Below, piece after piece: positions 1 through 13,500 of a DNA stretch of 64,000 bases. This DNA is from Stratiolaelaps scimitus (lineage: Eukaryota > Arthropoda > Arachnida > Mesostigmata > Laelapidae): positions 18,527,001 to 18,591,000 of the forward strand of contig JABWDB010000005.1 of assembly GCA_019614645.1 (NCBI GenBank), in the 5' to 3' direction. Every line of letters starts with the position of its first letter. Position 1 is the stretch's first letter. The notes under the pieces are model-generated. The model did no database searches, was not told the DNA's origin, and saw only the letters and a list, made by a program, of their open reading frames with translations. The translations under genes and the position numbers were made by a program.

Positions 1-323
1 CGATGCGATTAAGTCCAGACATCAGATAAATATATATATATATATCACCTCAACAATAAACTCTGCATTGCGCGATAGGGATACCAAACGAATGCATCAT
101 CGATTCTTTCATAACAAGTCATATCCACTTAAAAGCCTGGTGTAGGATCTCACGGGATGTAACGTAAACATATATAGCTTCGATTCAAATATGGCAAAAG
201 AAAATGCAAAAGAAAAGTATAGGTGTCTAAAAAAAAGCTATTTCTACTAGCCTTACTAAACTCTGGTTGTTTTAGCCTATCACAACTATAGCGTCGCGTT
301 GCGCATTGACCAGTGGAACTAAC

Positions 324-3172
324 CTGTCCCCTTCTTTGAGAAATTTCTTCGCAGACGCTGATATGAAGCGATAGCGAATTTCGCAATTTCGTTATGGCCT
401 TTACCTCAACATTGACGAAACGCTTCATAGCTGAAACAGGAAAACTCAACCACATTACAATTCATGTAACGGGCAATTAACATAAATATATATATATGAC
501 GTCGCAGAATGTATAAAATGAACAATCGGTGATACTTTCGTGCATCTGATACCCAAACCGAGATTTCCCCTCAGTTTTCTGTACACGTCAGTATTTCAGT
601 GCCTGCCTGTGAAGTGCAATTCATATTTGTATAAATTAAATAAGGGTTTAAGGCGATCTCGTGCAAATGACTCACCCGAGATCGTCTGTGGCGTGCTGAC
701 GTCGCTGTTTGTGACTAGCTTTTTGCTCTCGCTGCTAAGGACACCGAACGCCGCTGAGACGTGTTTGTCCTTAATTGCGGCGAACGTATCGCAAGAGTCT
801 CGCAGGTTTACCTGACGTTCCTCTTTCCGCGTCACCGTTTTCGGAATAATACATTTGCCCTTCTCAATCCCTGCGAGTTGACAACGGATTCGGATGGGAC
901 GTATGTCACTTGTGTGTTTTCACGTAATCAATACAAGTATATAGTATTTTGCCACAGTTATATCACTGGCAGAGAGGATTCGTCACGCTCACAACATAGC
1001 AACACACTGCCTATTCTTGTTCAACCTTCTGACTCAACCTTCAACCTTTGTACCTAAATACGATCGTGATTCGATACTGCCACAAGGCGGCGGGGCGTAA
1101 CACTTACCGAAGAGATCGTCAAGGATGGCGGTGTAGGTCATCTGAGTGGCCATCAATGAGGCAAGGTCAACATCCCGGTCGAACAGGATCAACTGGTCGA
1201 TAACAAACTTATGGGTAGATGGTCCACGACCCCGACGCAACGTTCGCCACTGTCGCCAGACGGAGCGACTTTGTTCACCTTGAAGGTCAGGCCAGCACGC
1301 AATTAAAAACCGCATCGTAGAGAAAATTACTTACGACAACAATCATCTGCTAGAGCGAATTATTCGTACCGATATCGTTCGCAAACAAAGCCTAAATGGC
1401 AATGCGTTGTGAGGCTGCAGGTCATATATATTATACATACATATATATAGTTTTTTTTTATTAATTTATTTACTTAAAAAAATGACTAGCAGGCAACAAA
1501 TAGTCCGATCCACGAACTGAGTCCATCCTCATCTACCTAATGTAGCCACATGACGAATTTTAGAAAACTCCTCTATCTGGCAGAGTGACAGGGCCACTGA
1601 GGCCAGCGGACTGGAGTCACTGTGCAGGAACACGTCTCTGAAGAATGAGTCCTCCTCAAGCGATACCACATCCTCATCCACAAGGATTAGCGTCACCTTT
1701 GAAATACGAACACAAATCGATTTCTAATGTTGCTGTTACTCCAGTTAAGCTTCGTCAGGCGTTCCAGTGGATGAATCAGGCAAAGATAGCGTGCCGTGTC
1801 GACAACAAATATATCGCCGAGAAGTAAACAAATGTATGGTGCTTATCGCAATCGAGTGCATCTCGATGCCATTGAACTTACGCGGTCAGGTATCTTGCTG
1901 TGGTTTCGGATTTAAACGTACCGGAAGAGGAATGAGGTTAATGAGCCCGAAAACTCCCTCAGCCTCGAGCAGCGTAGAACATACGGCTGTCAAGCGTGGA
2001 AGGGCTAGAAGATAGAACTCACGACCGTGGGCATTACTCGATAATACGGTGCACACCTGAAAAGAACAAGATACCAATACCGGCAGTGCTGCTTATTATT
2101 ATTATTATTATTATTATATGAATCAAACTCGTATATGAACTACTTAAATTAACTGCTCGAATAAAGCTGTTTGAATGGGCTGATTTTTGGTAACTCAGAG
2201 GAGACCCGCGAACAGTGTCAATCTTGAAGGGATGTCAATATATCCGAAGCCGTTGCCAGTTGTTTATCAGTGGGGAAGGGTAATAATTAAAAATCCAATG
2301 ATTCTGTCCCGCCCGTTATTGAGCACACGGATTGTAGACAATACCCACCTGTTTGATTGATGACAGTTTACTTTTAACAATGAACACACACTTTCTAGAT
2401 GAATTCGGTGGCAGCGCGGATTCAAGTTTGAAGATCTTTGCCACACCAGTAGCTCGGAGCTTTGTAATACTCGCGATGTTGTCCATACACTTAATGAGTG
2501 ACGTCTCTATGAGAAGATCCTGAAATATTCATGGGAAATTGAACGCGCACTTTGCAATCAGCCATTACATGATAGTGCACGGCATACTTTAAAGTGATTA
2601 AAGTCACACACACATGTGGCACAAATTAGGAAGCGAACCAAAATAGTTCTCATCCAAAAATGAAGTTATACACAATGCGATGGCAACTCGCGTTGTGATG
2701 ACGTGAGACGTTCAAGAACTGATTGACAGATGAAGAATAGAATTTCGTTCACAGCAATATAGGTCATATCGTCAGTTCAGGCTTTCTTTATTTTTTACTC
2801 GTAACTTATGTGTTTTCATTCTCACAGCAATCAAGGTAACATCCAATGAAGTATCTATCTATGAAGTGCTCCAGCTTCAGGGTGCGAACTAACAATTGTC
2901 GACGTTGTAGTTTATTAAATATATTTTTCCTAGTACTAATCTAAAACCCATATATACTACAAAAAGAAAAGCGAACACCGTTGAATTTATATGACGTACT
3001 TGGTCAGAGCTCGAACATTAGAATTCTCACTTGCATGAATATGGTGTGTAGTGGAACAGCTAGACAAACTTATATTTCTTACCTTGGGACCAACAATATT
3101 TTCTAGTGTCTTTAATAGTGCCGTTTCAGCGTAGTGCTGAATATAATCGCACATCGACGATGCAGCCATCAT
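324..3172 (-). CDS. Vps33A: VPS33A, Sec1/Munc18-type subunit of HOPS/CORVET; 5' part, runs off the left edge
   Basis: SM-family protein that templates SNARE assembly in the HOPS and CORVET tethers on late endosomes and lysosomes. Seven exons on the minus strand are visible: 3172-3083, 2519-2349, 2056-1922, 1696-1537, 1278-1108, 870-676 and 430-324. All boundaries are GT-AG, all phases agree, and they give 343 continuous residues; human VPS33A has about 600, so the C-terminal 40 percent lies beyond position 1. The clearest family signature is at residues 213-234, where DQLILFDRDVDLAS is followed by MATQMTY, matching the VPS33A pattern [20 protein letters not shown]. Other matching stretches are FAAIKDKHVSAAFGVLS (about 255-271) and LRNSLSLHISVCEEIS near 325. 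The fit is better to VPS33A than VPS33B in the ATQ-TY segment. I start at 3172 because that places the first helix at the family's usual distance from Met; an in-frame ATG at 3232 would add 20 residues. Confidence 0.87.
2092..2117. repeat. (ATT)n microsatellite
   Basis: About eight tandem ATT units inside intron 2 of VPS33A. A simple repeat with no sign of function. Confidence 0.9.
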
Positions 3173-3467
3173 GTTCTGTTTTGATCGACGGTGGACGCGG
3201 AGCCTAAAGCAGATTCCAGACGTGACTGACAAGGCATATAATAACGGGTTGTCGTTTACTCGAACGACAACATAATGGTATACAGTGTTATACGAGTATA
3301 ATTATATACACGCACGTAGCCGCATTTCGTAGTTTTTTTTAGCGAGTTTCACTTATTTGACAAAGGACACGTAGTCCGAGTTGAGTTCGATCAGAACTTC
3401 AGCCGCTGGGTAGTTCGACACTCAACACAACACCAATAAAGGCATAAGGGGTTTGACTGATTTGGCC

Positions 3468-3689
3468 TTAACTCGAAATCACCAAACGTAATATCACAAG
3501 GTGATGTCCTGCCCATCGACAGCTGTTCCAAGTCGCTTGTGAGTCAGTGAATCGTAGCGCACTTTGCGCCAATGCAACAATGACAGCTGAGTTCGATTCG
3601 ATGGCCTCGATGGTGTAGCTCTTGATGGAGCTGCCCAAGTCTCGCAGCGTGTGGATACCGCGAAGATCAGCCCGGCAGCTGAACGTCAG
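3468..3689 (-). other. Possible coding exon of an unrecognised gene
   Basis: A good splice acceptor (pyrimidine-rich, CCCATAG) at 3690 is followed by a 73-codon open frame to a TAA at 3468. It reads SCRADLRGIHTLRDLGSSIK near its start and looks unlike random translation. A second frame of the same stretch is also open, so the frame is uncertain. A possible first exon (ATGATGGCAAGTACG then gtgggt) lies upstream on the minus strand near 3990. I do not recognise the family, and it could instead be 5' UTR of VPS33A. Weak call. Confidence 0.25.
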
Positions 3690-3754
3690 CTATGGGAAAC
3701 GTTTAGTTAGGCCCAAACCAAGTTAGAGAAAACGTACAGTGACAATGCTTTAAA

Positions 3755-3778
3755 TTATATATATATATATATATATAT
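3755..3778. repeat. (TA)n microsatellite
   Basis: Uninterrupted TA dinucleotides between VPS33A and Gemin5. Confidence 0.9.
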
Positions 3779-4509
3779 GTATATGCTGTTTTCGGGAATT
3801 CTCTCGCTTTGAAGAAGTAGATTAATAAGGGTTTTGGTAAAATATCCTCTTCCTGATCTGCCAGTGAGTCACCCAGTGCGCAGAGACTGGACAGTTCTCT
3901 ATCAGCTGGGTTACGCTTTTGGTTAACTTTCTTTTCTGTTCAACTTTCCGTGGTTAATGTTTACAAAGATCCACCCACCGTACTTGCCATCATTAACAAA
4001 ACGCACAGATAGTTTCGAATCCCACACACGACTCAGTTGGTTGATGGACTGGCGTTCCACACACCGGTTCCGCGCGTGAAAGCGAACGATCAGTTCCACG
4101 ACGAAATTGGAACGAAATTACAATCGACCTCTAGATACTTGCATTCAGTTCGTTGTAAAAGTTCGGCGACGCATCTTCCCCAAATAAGAGGTGAGATTCC
4201 CCCCCACAATACCACAAATATATGTCTAGCTCTATTGTATTATATTGAAATGTATCCATATATATATATACTAGTAAAAATAGACAGCGAAGTATATAAA
4301 CGTGATTTCGTTCAACTTAGTTAACTGCTACTTACGATAAATTATAGTAGGCTCAATTTATCCAGAGTCGATTAAATCGTGAAGATCAAACCTTGAAATT
4401 CTAAAGCTGCAATTGCAGAATAGCTTGACAACGATTGATAAAACAGAAATTTCAAAGTTCCAAAGTGATGTCATTATCTATTTGTGCCACAGGTTCTCCC
4501 GTGTTCAGA

Positions 4510-7500
4510 ATGGCGAGCTCGTTGTACGGTGCCCCAGACGTGGTGTGGTATGAGCCAGGGGCTATGTCAGTTTCGACGTCAGGTTTGATCGCGATGACCA
4601 CAGGTGGGAGTATTCTGTTTGCAAGATTGAACGATGCCACCTCGGTCCGCGACACTATTCAGGTAACTTGGTCTTTGCAACTCGTTTATTCATCGTGGTC
4701 GCGAAATTGCTGGTAGAACAAATTTTCATTAAATAGATATATCGTACATTAGGATGAATGAGACACAAAAAGCTTCAAGTTAACAAGTTCCAAATATCGA
4801 CTTACCCATCATTGCCTAACATCGAAAATACTGTTTCTTCCCATAGGATGCCGAACCCAAACAGGAGGAGACTGACAAGTCTGCTAATATGGAGGAAGGA
4901 GCGGGCAGTGAAGACAAGAGACAAACTGAAGACTCCACATCGAATAGCGCCAGCAGGAAAGCCAGGTGGGTGAGAACGTCTCGTTCTTCTCGACCGATCG
5001 GGAACCTCCTTGTTCCCTTTAATAAGAGGCCTAAACAGTGGTCTATCTGTCGAAAATGTTTACTGAGCTATTCCAATTCGGCAAAATTGTCCGACTCTTC
5101 GTCTCGAACAGTTGTCCAATAACCTCTGTGCAACCCTCAACCTATTGCTCGTGTATTTTCATACAATTTCTCTTGATAAGTGAGGAGACATCAACTCTTT
5201 TTTTCTTCTTCTATAGGCTGGTGTTTTTGAAGAAGGTCAATGTTCATCCCGACAAGTGTCGCGCGGTTCAGTTTTCGCCAGAGAAACTTCCCGATCGAGA
5301 GCGCGTTGCGTTACTCCTGGCTCCCTCAACAGTGAAGGTAGTGGGATTTCAACGATTCATTACCGCATAGAGCTAAACCAATTAAGACTGATTCGGCGGG
5401 ACAAACGAATAACAACACGAAGATATAAATCTGGGGAATAACTTGCACTCTCTTCGGCTGGTCGTTATTTTAATTAATTTCCAATTTGTTAATGATTTTC
5501 TCTTTCTCAGTTGAATGCTGCTAGAACGAGATGGCATGGCTACTGCAGCCATGATAATTACGTTTACTGCAATTAAATGTACTTCGTATGAATGAAATTA
5601 CACAAATTGCACAAAGCATTCGGCATTTTTATAATCAATACATACGCGGTGTCCTACAAGTAACGGCAAACAAATCGTAGTTGTCTTGTCAGTATTTCGC
5701 AAGTTCAATTTTAGTTAGTGTATCATAAAATCGTCGCACTGTGACCCTTGCCAGGTGATTGATTACCCAACGATGGAGGTCATCTACAGCGAAGAGTTCG
5801 CTTGGACTGCGCCCATCAAAGCGATTCGTTTTCTTGACGACCGACCCCAGTGTTTGGCCTTAGGACTCGCATCGGCCGAGTTGATCGTCGTGAATCTGTC
5901 CAGTAAGAAAGCACAAAAGAGCGGTCGAATTCCTGTCAAGAGCTCGCAGGTAGATCAGCTTAATCATCACTTTGATCAAACTATCGTTCATTTCAGTGTG
6001 AAGTGCACGTGGGCCGTCGAGGGGAATAACCGTGTTATTTATGAATATCTCTTAGTTGACACCTTGTTTAGTTCAGAGCCAGTGTACGTTTTGTAATCTC
6101 GTTCATTATTTACGAACTCGTAAGGTAAGGTAAGGCTTTATTGATATATTAAAGGAACTACATAGAATGGAGTAGGTGGAGCACAAGTTAATTTAGTGAA
6201 TTTGTTTAATATCCTCTAACAATTAGGAGGAGCTTCAGGATTTGGACGTCTCCAAGGGCCGCGCGATACTGGGCTGCTCGAAAGGCAGCACCGCTGTCGT
6301 CGATCTTCACACCTGGAAGGTAAAACCATCGTGTTCTTTGATTTTTATTTATAATATTAGTTAACATATCTAACGTCTCGACAACTGTACCCTGTTAGCC
6401 TCCGCCTAAAATAAATCACTGCTCCGTGTATCTGGTCACTCGGCATGAGAATAGAACAGAACATAACGCAAAAGCGGTTCCTAGGGGATATCTTGCGACC
6501 TGTTAATCGAAGCCGGCAGTTAGCAATTGTTGTGTTTTAGAAGATAGATAGTTAGCAGTATCGTCGCTCGCCGGCAATGATATGGATCGCATTGAGGTGG
6601 GCGCAGCAAACCTGTGGCCGCCTCCCGGCTAGAACTGTTGTTATTTTTTGATCGATCGTATCACATCCATGTCATACTAATTTTGTTAAAGGTGTTAGCC
6701 AAACACAAGATGTCTGGACAGATCCGTGCAGTCAAATGGAGCCCTTCTGGTGATGTTGCCGCTGTGATGGCCGTAGGAGAAAAAGGTCCTTTAATTATTG
6801 GCGACGTCGACGATCAGATCGTATCTTACATTGTTCCTCTGCCCAGCAAAGGTATGGATTTTGTGGACTGTGCACAGCCTAAACGATAAACGAGGCACAT
6901 ACTCAGAGCAATGAAACGCATACATACAATGAAATGAAACGTCCGTATTAATACAGTTACTTCCATGACATAGATGGCGTTTTAGTCTGTGTTTCTAGGA
7001 CTCCATACATGAGATGATTGAATTTTTTGTGTTTAAACTTTCACAACAACAACAACAACAGCAGCAGCTCAGTGTTGCTGCTTCAGCGCGTTTTTTTTTA
7101 TAGTGTTCGCTGTATAACCCGTGCGTGTGCTTGTTTATGTGTGGAGTAACGCCGAAGACGTTCAATTAATCAAATATCCTGTTCAATCGATATTCCAGGG
7201 TGTCGTGTACCGTATGCCGATAAGGCCCTCCTAAGCGTTAGTGTGTGCTGGGCAGGTGACAGTCTCGTCGTGTCAATTCCGTCTGGAACATTATGCTGCG
7301 GAACATTCCAGGGAAAAGATACCAAACTCAAAACGATACCGCAGGAGGTTTGTTGTTCTTGTCCGAATCGGATTTCTATTTTGCTGATCTGAACGCTCAG
7401 GTCAGTGGTGATTTGGATCTGTCGGCTTTCTTCGTGTCAACGATAATCCCATTCATATATATGGTGTTGTGCCCATTCTAATTTTCTGCCATGCGTGTTG

Positions 7501-10500
7501 TTTTAGCTTCTCTCAAAGTCCATCTGCGTTCTCTGTACTGTCGGGCCGAACATTGTTCTCACAAGTGGCATCGATCGCGTGCTAGCCTTGTGGGACGTGT
7601 CTGCCGAACACCGAGGCCTTCTGCGCTGCCACGCAGGGCTGGGAGGATTCATCTACGATATGGCCTTTCATCCAGCGGGTACTGGCGTACTCGGAGTGGC
7701 GACTGGCAACGGAAATGTACGTGTTTTATAATGAGCGCATTTTTATTTCAATTCAAAAACCTCATTTAGATGATTATATGTAATAGGTGTTATTGTAGAA
7801 TGGAAACACATTAATGAAACACACTAATGCCTTTCAATGTGTCGACTATTTTCAATGACATGATGTTGTACTGATGTTTTTGAATTGGTGCCCTAGGGAG
7901 TGCGTGAGTCGAAGTAAAGGTAAAGCCTTATTGGTTTATTAAAGGAGCTGCAACTTCACAATGCGTAAGCTCTCTTGTATGTCATCACGCTGTATATTCA
8001 GATAACCTTATTATAGCTAATAAACTATGTGAATAATGAGAACCATTTGTAGTGCGTATATAATATACAATACTTAATTAAATAATTTATGCTTTTTGCT
8101 TTGAGCACCACAGAAGCAGAGGGATAGAAAACGTCAAGTATTAGTAAGTGGGTTTTTTTTATTCCCAGGTATTACTGGCGAAAACTGATCAGGGCAGCTT
8201 GGAGCAGGTTGCCAAATTTCTACAATTGCGTTCTCGGACTTACTGTATCGCTTGGCATCCGACAAACGAAATGCAATTGGCCGTAGGCACTCAAGATGGT
8301 GAGGTGGGTTCTACCTCTGTTTGTTGCACCACCCGACTTCCCAACAACTGCTATTACAGTACAACTCTTTGCTTCTGTTGCCTTTATAGCGAGAATAGTA
8401 TTAGTAATTCGTAAACATACAATATAATTATGTTGTTTTTTTATTCAAATTGTTCCCTCGTATTTCCTTACAAAGTTTCGTCTAAAACGTGTCCATTAAC
8501 ACCAGCTACTAACTATTCCGTACAACTGTTCCATCATGCGGCCAGGTGTTGGTGCTCGATGTCTCACCGCAGAAAACGGGTGTCTCCCGCTTCCGTACAA
8601 ATCAACGGGTCGGTGTTGGTTCTGTGGCTTATGCCTCCCTGCCGCTGCTGAGCGAGTGGCCCGTTTTGTTGGCGACCGATGGAATTAACACGTATTTTTC
8701 GAAAGGAAAGGACACTGTTCTGTGTAAACTCGCTTCTGTTGTGGCGAATCTTGACAGCCACAAGGTAGCTATGGGGGAAACACCACATGAGAACGGGGTT
8801 GATATCGCGAACGTGTTAATATTGTCTACGGTGGCCGAATGACTAATATGGCTCTATCGTTGTAGTGTAATGTACGCGACGTCTCAGCGATGTGATCAGT
8901 GATTGTTTATTTCGTTAAATAAATACTATAGATTATTATTGGCGAGCATAATGTCATTGTGAATGGCTCTTGTTTATGCCACCACCAAACAGTCTACAAT
9001 GAACCTCTCTAGGCCACTTTGCCCCACTGAGCCTTGGCTAATGGGCATACTTACTAATATGCCTAGATGTTGTTTACATGGTCCGGGCGCAATTGTTGGC
9101 CCTTTGCTCCAATAATAAATATATATATTTGATCTATGTCAAATGCTCACTAGTTGCAGTGTCATCCAACGTAGAGGATTTACTGTGATTACCTCGAACC
9201 TAGTTGACCGCGACAATTAATAATTACAATAACAAATGATTATTATTGGTTTCGTTGCAGGTCTGGTGTGTATCACCAGTGCCGCAAAAAAACCTAGTTC
9301 TTCTCGGGACTCATCAGGGAAAGCTGATTGCAGTCGACTCAACTTCGTTGCAAATTGTGGCTGAATCTCGAATAGAAAAGAATGGTCTTACGAGGGTAGG
9401 TGTTGATTTTAACTAGTACTATTTGGACAGTTTGTCCTTTTTTTAATTATTATGATTAGTATTAAGTTCGGCGGTGTTGCTTGCGCTGCGGTTTGACATA
9501 AAATTAATTAATTAAAAAATAATTAATTAACTCAAACTGTTTTAACAAGGCATACACCACATGTTCTACAGTCGATCGAAATCTGCTCTGATAAGGGTTT
9601 TGTATTTGCTTCTAAAGTGTCACAGGAGTGAGCGATTCACATTGGACGGGGTGTGCACCCATTTGGAATAATGACCATCATCTAGCTTTTATACCTAAAA
9701 ATATTTGGGACATAGAAATTTACCTGTCCGTCTGCCTATTTCAGTTGGCTGTCTCACCGTGTGGCAATAGGGTTGCAGCGGTATTCAGCGCCGGCTACTT
9801 CAGTGTCTTCGATACCAATCAGCTGCAAAGCTCGATCGGAGCTGCTGGAGAAGGCTCGCCGTCGTCTCAACCGGTCGAGCCAAAACTTCGAATATCGAAC
9901 GAGTCCTGTGTAGCGTTCTGCTGGAGTCCATTTGACGAGAACACATTCGCCATTGGTGGAAACAGTGGAGAAGTTAAAGTAAGCTGATACCAGGACATCG
10001 CACATCTTATGCACATGAGCGATTATTGTTGATTGATAGTGGATGATGTCCCCGTGGGGCGACAGACAATACAGACAAATTTACTCGACCGTTTTATCGA
10101 TGAACCCAGCGACAACCTGTAAAGAACCAAATCCATACAGTACATAATAACATAGCATTTGCGGTTTATTACTGGAAGTGCAATTTTTACAACGCTTAAG
10201 TTCTCGATTAAAAGGTGGAGTAAAAGTAAGAGTGTATTATCACCAAATTGGTCATGAAATTACGATTTCGCAATTATTATAGATTATTCTGTCAACAGAT
10301 ATATACATTCACATATTCAAGTTAGTTACAATTCACAATGTATTCAGATTATTTAATTCACACAATTTTGTACCATTATCACATCAATCTTTTCTTTATC
10401 TCATTGGCAAAGTTCGTGTAGAGGTGAGCTCCCTAACCTCCTTCGGGAGCGAGCTCCAAACCGACGGTATCCGATAAGCTAGAGACTGGCAGGTAGTTTA

Positions 10501-13500
10501 CTTTGACGTCTGTAGGTTGTACAAACTCCGTTGGCCGCCGAGAAGTTTTTCTGTCGACGACCACAATGGGGAACGCGATATCCGGCGGGATAATACCCTT
10601 GATCATTTTGAAAGCCAGAATCTCAGCGGAAACCTGACTTAACTTATCCTCGGTGAGGAGTCTATATCTACTCTAGATGTCGGCAACAGAGTCTCTGCAC
10701 ATGTCTCTGGTAGAGCGTTCTTATTCAAGTTGATGTCCGCGACTCTTTTGCTATGTTTGCAGCTGTGGAATCTAGAGACGTGCAGTTTGAAACGGGTATT
10801 CTCCGGGGTAACGGGAAATAAAGCGATTCTTGCCATGTGCTGGAGTCCCATCGCGGAACATCGAATTTATGTTGGAACAAATGGCAACACACTGTACCAG
10901 CTCGATATGGACAAGTCCGATCAGAAGGACTCGACTGAGTGCTCAAGCGAGGTGGACCTTGCTCCTCATAAAGCTGCCCCAGGTTAGCCATATCTAGAGT
11001 TCGTACTGCTACGATTGTAGTGGTCTCTTCGAGTCGCTTATAGCTGCAAGAATCGAGTAGTTGTACTAATGATTCCTTCAAGGTGAATGTGAAGAACTAT
11101 TTAATTATAATTGTTTGCCATGATTATTCTTATTATTAATCTGTCGACGGCTCGATTTGCATCTATGCAATTGACTTAAATTTAAGATTAGTTGCCCATA
11201 TTGACAAAGTTGTGTGAAGCAGCCCTGTTGAGCACAAGGAGAATGACATACACATTCGAGTTGTATATGTCATTCTACTCTAACGTGTACTTTTCCATGA
11301 TGGTTGAAGCTCGCACATCTGCAAGCAAGAGCTCGAAAAATATGTCGCTGTTTCCATCGTCTAGTAACTCTGAAAATATGCCAAAGGCCGAAGGACTGGA
11401 GGAGCTACTGGTGCTACTGAGGTAAGTATTTGCCTTCAATACCAGGTTCGACGTACACCTCTGATGTAATTTGTTGTTATGTGTGGAAAATTTAATTCAT
11501 TTTAAATTCCCGATTTAATATTAGTAAATGTCTTCCGGCCGACATGTCTTACAGCGCTTTCTTCAACCTTTCCTTGTTTGTGCCTTTTCCAGTTGCGAGG
11601 AGACCGGTGACTTCTCACCCCTGAAAGGCAAACTCCATATGGGGTTTTTCCACAAGGATCTCATCCAGGTTGGCTGCTGTTATGACTGGTTAGAATGTAG
11701 TAAAGATTATATTTATGAATGATATCATGTTCAAAGCAGCCCTAAGCGAATCGAAGTGTCCATCAGTGAGTGAGCTGACTTCAAGGACTCGGTTGTCCCT
11801 AAATGTTACTTTGTTTATCTAATCACTCATGTCCTATCTCTAAATTAATGTTTCAATAAGCTATATGTTAATACAGTTTCATATAATCATTCATTAACAA
11901 ATCGATAGTGCATCTGCATCTATGCATCTACTGGTCACTATGATTTACTCACGTAACTAATATCTGTCTGAAATTATTATGCATCGTCGTTTAGGAAACA
12001 CTTACCAAGGAGGCGGAACAACACTGCGTGAAGATGAACAACGATCATGCTCTTCAAGTATTTTTGACAGGTATTACTAACATCAACACGACGTATCTAT
12101 CATGGTATTGAATCTCTGAGTATTCAAACCCGAATTGAGGTATTGGCGACTATATCTATTGGTCAAGCAAATCATGCCGGATCTTAGAAAGTGTTCATGT
12201 CAATCCTTCTCTCTTCCTTCATTCTTCGCTCTAGGTGGAAATATCCGAAAGACCGTAGAGTTTGCAAAGGAGCGTAAACAGCTTGACCAGAAACTTGCTA
12301 CACTGAGCGCATTTATCTCGAAGGAGTTCTTCGACGAGGTAATACTAATAAAATTCGTAATAATAATAATAATTGATACACGAGACATTACACGACTCGT
12401 AGACGTTATAAGACTTCGTGTTTATCACAATTTATTAGACGAGATATTTGAAAAGCTGAACGTATCCAGATTGAGGTTGTTGCCTTTAGGGTAGAAGAAA
12501 CACTCTGGCCTACTGTACAGTAGAAATGGACAGGTAAATAATTATTCGTTAGACGAAATCGACTACGCACCGTTCGTGTTCTGACGCCTTTTGCATTGTG
12601 CTGTGTGCGTGTATGTGTGGCGATGCTGTGATTACAGACGGTATCGGCTCTGATCGATCAGAATAAAGACAGTGATATATTGTCGGTTCTACCGCTTATG
12701 GTAGCTACGGGTCGTATCGAGGAACTGCTACAGTTGTTATGTGAACGAAATTTCCACAAAGAAGCGGCTTCGGTAGCCTTGTCGAACTATGAACGAGATC
12801 ATCCCGCTGTCAAGGTAAGATTACTTGACGCGTCCATTGTTCCAGCTTGCACTGGGCTGTTTTTTTTTGTTTGACAATAATACGCATAATATGCAGCGCT
12901 CGCACGAAGTACACTGAATTGCTATGATGACTGCTTGGTGAATAGAAAATAATATTAGATAACCTCTCCTCCTCTTTATCTGGGAGTTGCAGGGCGTCTA
13001 CACATCATGGGCCGCGCGTTACATCGACAGTGCGCAATATGAGCGAGCAGCACGCTGTTATCTTACAGCAGGCGAAAAGGAGCAGGCCATCGATACCCTG
13101 ACTCTTTATCGCGACGCGGGGTCTGCCGCGACAGCTGCTATTTGCGCCAAGAGGTAGGTGTTAAACATAACGTGTAGGTACGCTCATTGTAAGTTCTCCT
13201 ATTGTCTACCCAAGGAACGCTACGGCAATGCGGCGATTGAGGTGGCAGTCAACGATCGGTTAAGGCAGATTCGGTTGCTAGATTTGTTCTGTGTTTGGTG
13301 GGAATTGTCCCGGAGTTCTCATAGGCCAGATAAGCGGCTCAAGCAACTACGAAGCAGCTCATTGAATGGCCAGTGCTCGCTTGACCGATCAGATATTAGA
13401 TACTGTTAACTCGTCGACGTCTGGACCGGAGTTTTCCGGAGAGAGCCTGTTGAACCTATCCTGCGGAGAAAATCTTGTTCATTTTTCAGTTAGCCGTCTA

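Larger units (their letters stand above)
3173..4509. other. Head-to-head intergenic region between VPS33A and Gemin5
   Basis: About 1.3 kb separates the two divergent start codons, so it must contain both promoters and 5' UTRs. It holds a (TA)n tract at 3755-3778 and one possible minus-strand exon, listed separately. A splice-acceptor-like CCACAG just before 4491 may mark the 3' end of a Gemin5 5' UTR intron. No TATA box could be assigned with confidence. Confidence 0.6.

Noticed and set aside
1..320. Search for the next VPS33A exon at the left edge
   Set aside because: No GT-AG-bounded stretch matched the following VPS33A region. MSGLNRI at the extreme edge recalls a VPS33A segment but has no acceptor before it.
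7293..7481. Alternative frame ending at a good donor (DLNAQ|gtcagt) in the Gemin5 exon 7 area
   Set aside because: It is closed upstream by a stop and is out of phase with exon 6. The chosen frame keeps WD40 similarity and joins exon 8 in phase through the GAG|GTTTGT donor.
13158..13409. Frame with LFCVWWELSRSS between Gemin5 exons 19 and 20, resembling a later part of human Gemin5
   Set aside because: No acceptor gives the phase required by exon 19, and joining exon 19 directly to 13682 restores the expected helical sequence. The resemblance is short and in the wrong order.
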